DNA from: an uncultured Lachnospiraceae bacterium
Lineage (GTDB): Bacteria; Bacillota; Clostridia; Lachnospirales; Lachnospiraceae
Assembly (NCBI GenBank): GCA_900555195.1
Contig: USKC01000079.1
Coordinates: 1 to 11,043 of the forward strand
Direction of reading: 5' to 3'
Length of the DNA: 11,043 nt
The position numbers and the translations under genes are program-made. Below are positions 6,712 to 11,043 of the stretch, in pieces (the stretch's first letter is position 1; each line of letters opens with the position of its first letter). Under the pieces are notes generated by a model, which saw only the letters and a program-made list of their open reading frames with translations, was not told where the DNA came from and ran no database searches.

Positions 6712-8514
6712 ATGGCTGAATCAATGAAGGGATTGAAAAGGACCCACAGATGTGCGGAACTGTCCGCAGCCAATGCGGGCGAGAGCGTTACCGTGATGGG
6801 ATGGGTCGCTAAACAGAGAAATAAGGGCGGAATTATTTTCGTGGATTTGAGAGACCGTTCCGGCATTCTGCAGATCATTTTTGAAGAGGGAGATGTGGGA
6901 GCGGAAGGTTTCGCCAAGGCGGAAAAGCTGCGCAGTGAATATGTGATCGCTGTCTGCGGCAGAGTGGAGAGAAGAGCAGGAGCGGTCAACGAGAACCTGG
7001 CCACCGGAGAAATTGAGATCCGGGCGCAGGAAGTGCGCATCCTTTCCGAAGCCCTTACCCCTCCTTTTCCCATCGAAGAGGGATCCAAGACCAAGGAGGA
7101 ACTGCGCTTAAAATATCGTTATCTGGATCTGAGAAGGCCGGATCTGCAGGAAAAGATCATGCTCAGGAGCCGGATCACCATGGCGATTCGGGAGTTCATG
7201 ACGAAAGAAGGATTCCTGGAGATCGAGACGCCCATGCTCACCAAGTCCACGCCGGAAGGAGCCAGAGATTATCTGGTACCCAGCCGTGTGCATCCGGGCA
7301 TGTTCTATGCGCTTCCGCAGTCTCCTCAGATTTTTAAGCAGCTTCTGATGTGCTCCGGATATGACAGGTATTTCCAGATCGCCAGATGTTTCCGGGACGA
7401 AGATCTGCGTGCGGACAGACAGCCGGAGTTCACCCAGGTGGATATGGAGCTGTCCTTTGTGGATGTGGATGATGTGATTGAAGTAAATGAACGGCTGATC
7501 CGGTATATCTGCAAGGAAGCCATTGGTTTGGATGTGCAGCTTCCGATTCAGCGGATGCCTTGGCAGGAAGCTATGGATCGGTTCGGTTCTGACAAACCGG
7601 ACACCCGTTTTGGCATGGAACTGCAGGATGTGTCTGAGACGGTCGCGGGCTGCGGCTTCGGCGTATTTACCTCCGCTCTGGAAAACGGCGGTTCAGTACG
7701 CGGCCTGAATGTGAAAGGGCAGGCGCAGATGCCCAGAAAGAAGATTGACGCCCTGGTTGACTTCGCCAAGGGCTATGGAGCGAAGGGCTTGGCTTATCTG
7801 TCCGTACAGCCGGACGGAACATATAAATCCTCTTTTGCCAAGTTCATGACCCAGGAACAGCTGGATGCCCTGGTTGCAGCCATGGGCGGGGAAAAGGGAG
7901 ACCTGCTGCTTTTCGCTGCGGATAAGAATTCCATCGTATACAATGTGCTCGGCGGATTGCGCCTGGAACTGGGACACCAGCTGGGGTTGATCGATGAGAG
8001 CAAGTTCAATTTCCTCTGGATAACCCAGTTCCCTCTGTTTGAGTGGAGCGAGGAGGAAAACAGATTTGTGGCCATGCATCATCCTTTCACCATGCCCATG
8101 GAAGAGGATCTGGATATGCTGGAAACACAGCCTGGAAAAGTGCGCGCCAAAGCCTATGATATCGTCCTGAACGGGGTTGAGCTTGGCGGCGGAAGCGTGA
8201 GAATTTCTGATAACGGAATCCAGGAGAGGATGTTTGAGGCTTTGGGCTTCACGAAGGAAAGCGCGTATGAACGATTTGGCTTCCTGCTCGATGCGTTTAA
8301 GTACGGAGTGCCGCCGCATGCAGGGCTGGCATATGGCCTGGATCGGCTAGTGATGCTGCTGACCGGAGCGGACAGCATCCGTGAAGTGATCGCATTCCCG
8401 AAGGTAAAGGATGCTTCCTGCCTGATGTCAGAAGCGCCAAATGTGGTGGATGATAAGCAGCTGGAGGAACTGGGGATCGCGATTGTGGCCAAGGAAGAAC
8501 AGGCTGCTGAATGA
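6712..8514 (+). CDS. aspS: Aspartyl-tRNA synthetase (bacterial type)
   Basis: Charges tRNA-Asp; class II synthetase of 600 residues, the normal size of the bacterial form with a GAD insertion. ATG 6712 has AAGGAG at 6700-6705. The N-terminal OB-fold anticodon domain covers about 1-115, with VAKQRNKGGIIFVDLRDRSG at about 32-51. The class II core includes the IETPMLTKSTPEGARDYLVP region (171-190, motif 1), FRDEDLRADRQPEFTQVDME (227-246, motif 2) and GLAYGLDRLVMLL (538-550, motif 3). The GAD insertion lies at about 295-425, followed by FPLFEW (440-445). At the position corresponding to E. coli Leu30, linked to tRNA discrimination, it has Lys38. It is the last gene of the hisS-aspS operon; a strong terminator follows 50 bp after the stop. 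Confidence 0.97.
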   Translation: MAESMKGLKRTHRCAELSAANAGESVTVMGWVAKQRNKGGIIFVDLRDRSGILQIIFEEGDVGAEGFAKAEKLRSEYVIAVCGRVERRAGAVNENLATGEIEIRAQEVRILSEALTPPFPIEEGSKTKEELRLKYRYLDLRRPDLQEKIMLRSRITMAIREFMTKEGFLEIETPMLTKSTPEGARDYLVPSRVHPGMFYALPQSPQIFKQLLMCSGYDRYFQIARCFRDEDLRADRQPEFTQVDMELSFVDVDDVIEVNERLIRYICKEAIGLDVQLPIQRMPWQEAMDRFGSDKPDTRFGMELQDVSETVAGCGFGVFTSALENGGSVRGLNVKGQAQMPRKKIDALVDFAKGYGAKGLAYLSVQPDGTYKSSFAKFMTQEQLDALVAAMGGEKGDLLLFAADKNSIVYNVLGGLRLELGHQLGLIDESKFNFLWITQFPLFEWSEEENRFVAMHHPFTMPMEEDLDMLETQPGKVRAKAYDIVLNGVELGGGSVRISDNGIQERMFEALGFTKESAYERFGFLLDAFKYGVPPHAGLAYGLDRLVMLLTGADSIREVIAFPKVKDASCLMSEAPNVVDDKQLEELGIAIVAKEEQAAE

Positions 8515-8563
8515 TGCGCGAATGCCTTTTTAGCTCGATAGGAAATGGAATCTCCAATCGAAT

Positions 8564-8603
8564 AAAAAGCGGATGGGTCTCAAATGGGGACCATCCGCTT
8601 TTT
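8564..8603. terminator. Strong intrinsic terminator after aspS
   Basis: AAAAAGCGGATGG (8564-8576) is the exact reverse complement of CCATCCGCTTTTT (8591-8603), a 13-bp perfect stem with a 14-nt loop. The A-run on one side and T-run on the other make it able to act in both directions. It ends the hisS-aspS transcript. Confidence 0.9.
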
Positions 8604-8651
8604 AAATGCGCGAGAAAACGACGCAGACGCGACAGCGTAGCTGGCCGCTCC

Positions 8652-8766
8652 TTTCTACTTGCGGGAAGTTCACCCGCACGCTCTGGCGGCGTTGTTTGAC
8701 GCCCCATGGGGGGCGGAGTTTAGCCGCCATGCGGGTGAACTTCCCGCATGCAAGGCTTAGAAACAG
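8652..8766. repeat. Nested palindromic element, REP/BIME- or MITE-like
   Basis: The left arm TGCGGGAAGTTCACCCGCA (8660-8678) is the exact reverse complement of the right arm at 8730-8748 (19 of 19). Each arm is also a hairpin by itself: TGCGGG, a 7-nt loop, CCCGCA. Inside lie GGCGGC (8685-8690) with GCCGCC (8723-8728), and CGCCCC (8700-8705) with GGGGCG (8710-8715) around an ATGG loop. Outside, TTTCTA (8652-8657) can pair with TAGAAA (8758-8763... allowing small bulges). The whole can form one long stem or two small hairpins plus a central one. It lies between a complete terminator and a promoter, codes for nothing, and is unlike a terminator because no T-run follows. Whether it is repeated elsewhere in the genome cannot be seen here. 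Confidence 0.75.
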
Positions 8767-8798
8767 CCAATTTTTAAAGTGGTTTGCGTAAAAAGAAT

Positions 8799-8893
8799 GC
8801 AGCCGAACCCTGCGCCGCAGAAGCTGAATGCCCGGGCCTGGGGAACCAGGTGTCACAAGCAAGGGAGGCGGAACGGCATATGCGGAGGGCTGA
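8799..8893 (+). ncRNA. Candidate structured RNA, partly c-di-AMP riboswitch-like
   Basis: Four helices nest in order without conflict: CAGCC (8800-8804) with GGCTG (8888-8892); CCGCA (8815-8819) with TGCGG (8881-8885); ATGCC (8828-8832) with GGCAT (8875-8879); and CCTGG (8837-8841) with CCAGG (8846-8850) closed by a GGAA loop. The 5' GCCGAACCC (8802-8810) and GGGGAACC (8840-8847) resemble conserved pieces of the ydaO/yuaA riboswitch, but the conserved AGCUAAC-type 3' segment of that family is not present. The only convincing promoter (8930-8957) is downstream of it, and there is no terminator directly after. It may be an independent RNA, a divergent riboswitch read from a promoter I do not recognise, or a relic. 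Strand is inferred from the motif match and is not certain. Confidence 0.4.
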
Positions 8894-8929
8894 GTAGTAA
8901 CATTGAATGCAAAAAAGGCGTAAAAAGCA

Positions 8930-8957
8930 TTGATTTCCTAAATTTTTGGACTATAAT
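8930..8957 (+). promoter_or_regulatory. Sigma-A promoter of the lipoprotein gene
   Basis: TTGATT at 8930-8935 and a perfect TATAAT at 8952-8957 are 16 nt apart, in an A/T-rich stretch. Transcription should begin near 8964, giving a leader of about 44 nt before the lipoprotein ATG at 9008. AAGGAG at 8995-9000 is the ribosome binding site. Confidence 0.8.
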
Positions 8958-9007
8958 ATAGATGTTTATCAAAAATTCTCTCATTGAGTAAAAGAAGGAG
9001 AAACGTT

Positions 9008-9916
9008 ATGAAAAAGAGTTTACCTATGATTCTGGCCCTTTCCATGGTATTATCCCTGACGGGCTGTGCAGGCGGAGGAACGCAGCAGGCCTCTTCAGAG
9101 GCGGATACGGCTGTAGAAAGTTCCGCTGCAGAGAGTTCCGTTGTGGAAAGCACCGCTGCGGAGACGGAGAGCGCAGCCGCAGAAAGTACTGTTGCTGAAG
9201 AGAGCACCGCTGCTGAAGAAACTTCTGCCGCAGAAGGTACGGAAACAGCTGCTGCCCAGTCCGGAGAGGTTCTGAGCCATGAAGAATACATGGCTGCTGA
9301 ACTGGATTCCCTTGTTACAGTAGAAGCCTATGTACAGGCAAAACAGTCCTGGTGGGAAGACAAGGCTACCGTTTATGCGCAGGATCAGGACGGCGCTTAT
9401 TTCTTCTATGATATGGCCTGCTCGGAAGAAGATTATGAAAAGCTGGTTCCCGGAACCAAAATCCGCGTAACCGGATACAAGAGCGAATGGTCCGGTGAAA
9501 TTGAACTCATGGATGCTACCTTTGAATTCGTGGAAGATGGGGATACGTTTGTCGCAGAAGCGCTTGACGTGACGGATCTTCTGGGCTCCGACGAGCTGAT
9601 TGACCATCAGAACGAATTCGTATCCTTCACCGGAATGACTGTGGAAGCTGCCGGCCAGGATGCGGACGGCAATGACGTGGCGTTTCTTTATAACTACGAC
9701 GGCTCAGGTGCCGAGGGGGATGACCTGTATTTCAACGCTTCCTATAATGGAGAGACCTATACCTTCACCATCGAATCCTATCTGTGCGACAGCAGCACGG
9801 ATGTCTATGCAGCGGTGAAGGAACTGCAGATCGGCGATACCATCGATATGGAAGGCTTCCTGTACTGGTATGAAGGCGTGAATCCCCATATCACTTCTGT
9901 GACTGTGGCGGAATAA
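9008..9916 (+). CDS. Secreted lipoprotein with Ala/Glu/Ser-rich linker and OB-like domains
   Basis: A 302-residue protein of unknown function. ATG 9008 has AAGGAG 7 nt upstream; an in-frame ATG at 8984 lacks a site and would spoil the signal peptide. The N-terminus has KK, a hydrophobic stretch and the lipobox LTGC with Cys20, so it should be lipidated and anchored outside the membrane. Residues about 28-85 are almost only Ala, Glu, Ser, Thr and Val, built of short imperfect repeats (AAESS, AAETE, AAEST, TAAEE), a flexible spacer typical of surface lipoproteins. Residues about 98-176 and 182-302 are predicted beta-rich and look like two related OB-fold-like units: each has a TV.A or VSFTG.. 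start, a central strand and a G..I.V.GY or GD.I.MEGF close. It has its own promoter and is monocistronic; an IS256 remnant begins 5 bp after the stop. The OB assignment is inference. Confidence 0.85.
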   Translation: MKKSLPMILALSMVLSLTGCAGGGTQQASSEADTAVESSAAESSVVESTAAETESAAAESTVAEESTAAEETSAAEGTETAAAQSGEVLSHEEYMAAELDSLVTVEAYVQAKQSWWEDKATVYAQDQDGAYFFYDMACSEEDYEKLVPGTKIRVTGYKSEWSGEIELMDATFEFVEDGDTFVAEALDVTDLLGSDELIDHQNEFVSFTGMTVEAAGQDADGNDVAFLYNYDGSGAEGDDLYFNASYNGETYTFTIESYLCDSSTDVYAAVKELQIGDTIDMEGFLYWYEGVNPHITSVTVAE

Positions 9917-9921
9917 AAAAA

Positions 9922-10020
9922 GTGGGAGTATCCCAAAGTTTGTGTAACCCTTTAAACTGATGTAAGATAGACTTATCAGTTTAGAGGGTTATTTTATTGC
10001 AAGGAAAAAGGATACTCCAC
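9922..10020. repeat. Left end of the IS256-like element with nested hairpin
   Basis: The outer repeat GGAGTATCC (9925-9933) pairs with GGATACTCC (10010-10018). Inside, TAACCCTTTAAACTGAT (9945-9961) pairs with the segment at 9975-9991 with one mismatch over 17 bp, followed by ATTTTATT. The terminal part GAGTATCCCAAAGTTTGTGTAAC resembles the inverted right end at 10860-10886 (shared CAA.GTTT..GTGTAA core). The inner hairpin could stop outside transcription entering the transposase, as known for several IS elements, and may now terminate the lipoprotein mRNA. Confidence 0.65.
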
Positions 10021-10040
10021 AAAAAACATCTCTTCAAGGA

Positions 10041-10714
10041 ATGATGGGTAACTACCTGAAGGTAAACAATGTTAAGGTAAAAGACGGAACGGATGTAAAT
10101 TCCATCATGAGGGATATGATGTCCCCTATGATGGAAGGAACCCTGGATAGGGAAATGAACAAGGAACTGGGATATTCCAAGTACGATTACCGTAACAAGG
10201 AGACCGCTCGTTCCAGAAATGGTTATTTTCAGAAAGCTATACATACTAGTTATGGAGATATGGCAATCGATATTCCCCGTGATCGGAAAGGCGAGTTTGA
10301 ATCACAGAGTGTAAAGAAATACCAGAATACGGTACGGCTAATACTGTCACCCAAGACATGGAAAACTCATTTCCATGTATGCCAAACGAATGGCCATGAA
10401 CGAAATGGAACAGAAAATACCCCCAAATAGCGAAATTCTGAAAAGGCAACTGGACTAATCTTTCGAACTATTTTAAGTACCCGGAAGCGATCCTCCATCT
10501 AATCTATACCACCAATGCCATCGAGGGAATTAATCGCCCGCTCCGGAAGGTTACAAAAGCCAAGATGACGTTCCCTTCCGATGATAGTCTTTTAAAAATG
10601 CTGTATCTGGCCATGATGGACATAACGAAAAAATGGATCGGTTATCGGCAAGACTGTGTTCAGTTCCACTCGCAACTGAAGATTTTCTTCGAGGAAAGGT
10701 TATCCAGATTATAA
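10041..10714 (+). pseudogene. IS256-family transposase, internally deleted and frameshifted
   Basis: The N-terminal part reads VKVKDGTDVNSIMRDMM, ELGYSKYDYRNKETARSRNG, then IPRDRKGEFE and KKYQNTV, all typical of IS256 (mutator-type) transposases. A short near-duplication of the AATAC.GT motif at about 10325-10346 shifts the frame. The original continues as NTVTQDME in one frame and SMYAKRMAMNEMEQ (about 10373-10413) in another. There it jumps straight to KYPQIAKF (from 10415), which in intact proteins lies about 200 residues later, so the DDE catalytic core is gone. TGA at 10439-10441 replaces an expected Trp codon. The C-terminal part, with YTTNAIEGINRPLRKVTKAK and DDSLLKMLYLAMMDITKKW, then runs to TAA at 10712-10714. 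The reading frame from 10041 ends at 10430 after 129 codons; no function is expected. Confidence 0.9.
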
Positions 10715-10791
10715 AGCAGCTACCGATCTGACAGGACTGACTAAACCGGCCCTGCATGACATGTCCAGGAACCGCATTATAATACATGAAA

Positions 10792-10821
10792 GGGCAGAGC
10801 CTCAAAGATTCGGCTCTGCCC
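10792..10821. repeat. Perfect 10-bp hairpin downstream of the transposase remnant
   Basis: GGGCAGAGCC (10792-10801) and GGCTCTGCCC (10812-10821) are perfectly complementary with a 10-nt loop. No T-run follows on either strand within a few bases, so terminator function is uncertain. It lies inside the IS, in the non-coding stretch before its right end (10715-10859), which otherwise contains nothing recognisable. Confidence 0.6.
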
Positions 10822-10892
10822 AGAGTAACTAATAATATATTTTATGTCAATTTTTCTAGTTTACACAAAAACTTGAAACGGTCTCTATTTCC

Positions 10893-10916
10893 GGAGGGCT
10901 TCTACTCTCCCTTTTT
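10893..10916 (+). terminator. Weak terminator-like hairpin at the IS/esterase junction
   Basis: GGAGGG (10893-10898) pairs with CTCTCC (10905-10910), including one G-T pair, with a 6-nt loop and followed by CTTTTT. It would act on plus-strand transcripts leaving the IS and overlaps the stop codon of the minus-strand esterase. The stem is short, so this is a weak call. Confidence 0.35.
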
Positions 10917-11043
10917 AAAACAATTTATCCAAGAATTTCTGTATCCAAAAATCCCAGAACTTCCATTCGTGTTTCCCCGGGCTCTCATGATATTCAAATT
11001 GGAATGGGTTTCCTGGTAGGCTTTCAAAATATTTTCTTGTCAT
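10915..11043 (-). CDS. C-terminal end of an Esterase D-type alpha/beta hydrolase, cut by window edge
   Basis: On the minus strand the frame is open from the window end down to TAA at 10915-10917, giving 42 residues (beginning MTRKYFESLPGNP, ending IQKFLDKLF). The pattern F.YHESPGKHEWKFWDFWIQKFL matches the end of bacterial putative esterases (Esterase family, tributyrin esterase/S-formylglutathione hydrolase-like). There the His of HEW is the catalytic-triad His, and the aromatic FW..(W)I helix ends the fold. The ATG at 11041-11043 falls exactly at the edge and is probably an internal Met, because such proteins are usually around 250-280 residues. The gene is convergent with the lipoprotein gene and the IS remnant. 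The family is a recognition from a short piece, so substrate cannot be given. Confidence 0.65.
   Translation of the reverse strand: MTRKYFESLPGNPFQFEYHESPGKHEWKFWDFWIQKFLDKLF

Larger units (their letters stand above)
9922..10886 (+). mobile_element. Degenerate IS256-family insertion sequence
   Basis: The element is bounded by imperfect inverted ends at about 9922-9948 and 10860-10886 and contains a broken IS256-type transposase gene in the plus direction. It is about 965 bp long, shorter than intact family members (roughly 1.3-1.5 kb), because the middle of the transposase is missing. I could not find a clear 8-bp target duplication at the two ends. Its base composition is more A/T-rich than the housekeeping genes next to it. 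It lacks the catalytic core and so cannot move by itself, though the ends might still be acted on by a related transposase. Confidence 0.8.

Noticed and set aside
5634..7094. Long open minus-strand frame across the hisS/aspS junction
   Set aside because: It overlaps two certain synthetase genes, has no protein motifs, and would need convergent use of conserved codons.
8652..8766. CRISPR or tandem repeat reading of the palindromic region
   Set aside because: There are only two copies, and they are inverted rather than direct with no regular spacer.
8799..8893. SRP RNA, cobalamin, SAM or lysine riboswitch identity for the structured segment
   Set aside because: None of the core motifs I know for these classes is present; only partial ydaO-like pieces were found.
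8606..8961. Small open frames in the region between aspS and the lipoprotein gene
   Set aside because: They run through the palindrome and the structured RNA on both strands, lack ribosome binding sites and show no protein-like composition.
9914..10894. Target site duplication of the IS
   Set aside because: The 8 bp outside the two likely ends (A-rich on the left, TATTTCCG-like on the right) do not match, so either the ends are decayed or the boundaries are off by a few bases.
10786..11019. Plus-strand open frame at the right edge
   Set aside because: It crosses the IS hairpin and right inverted end and lies opposite the esterase C-terminus, whose minus-strand frame has a recognisable signature.

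Overview
The window looks like a chromosomal segment of a Clostridia member, most probably Lachnospiraceae (clostridial cluster XIVa). Three things suggest this: the AGGAGG-type ribosome binding sites, protein sequences of Firmicutes type, and a gene order close to the conserved Firmicutes run apt-rel-...-hisS-aspS. The species cannot be named from the sequence alone.

Bases 1-8514 are an ordinary housekeeping block, all on the plus strand. It starts with the 3' part of apt (purine salvage), followed by a full-length bifunctional (p)ppGpp synthetase/hydrolase (rel) and a small glyoxalase II-like metallo-beta-lactamase-fold hydrolase. An intrinsic terminator at 3709-3736 closes this first unit. 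A second unit holds hemZ (radical SAM, coproporphyrinogen dehydrogenase-like), then hisS and aspS. A good sigma-A promoter candidate lies directly before hisS, and a perfect 13-bp terminator hairpin follows aspS. The themes are nucleotide salvage, stringent response and aminoacyl-tRNA supply. dtd, often found next to rel in Firmicutes, is absent from this spot.

Bases 8515-9007 hold no gene but are the most structured part of the window. In order they contain the aspS terminator, a nested palindrome of about 115 bp whose 19-bp arms are themselves hairpins, a segment of about 95 nt that folds as four nested perfect helices and carries two short motifs resembling the c-di-AMP (ydaO/yuaA) riboswitch, and then a strong sigma-A promoter. 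That promoter reads into a lipoprotein gene (9008-9916) whose product has a lipobox, an Ala/Glu/Ser/Thr linker and probably two OB-like beta domains. The structured RNA candidate lies upstream of this promoter rather than downstream, which is unexpected for a leader.

Bases 9922-10886 are a decayed IS256-family insertion sequence. Both imperfect ends and the transposase N- and C-terminal parts are visible, but the catalytic middle is deleted and there are frameshifts and a nonsense codon. It begins 5 bp after the lipoprotein stop codon. Its far end lies 28 bp from the 3' end of a minus-strand gene at 10915-11043, which looks like the C-terminus of an Esterase D-type alpha/beta hydrolase cut by the window edge.

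I found no phage, CRISPR, toxin-antitoxin or defence locus. The candidates for something undescribed are the palindromic element and the structured RNA between aspS and the lipoprotein gene.
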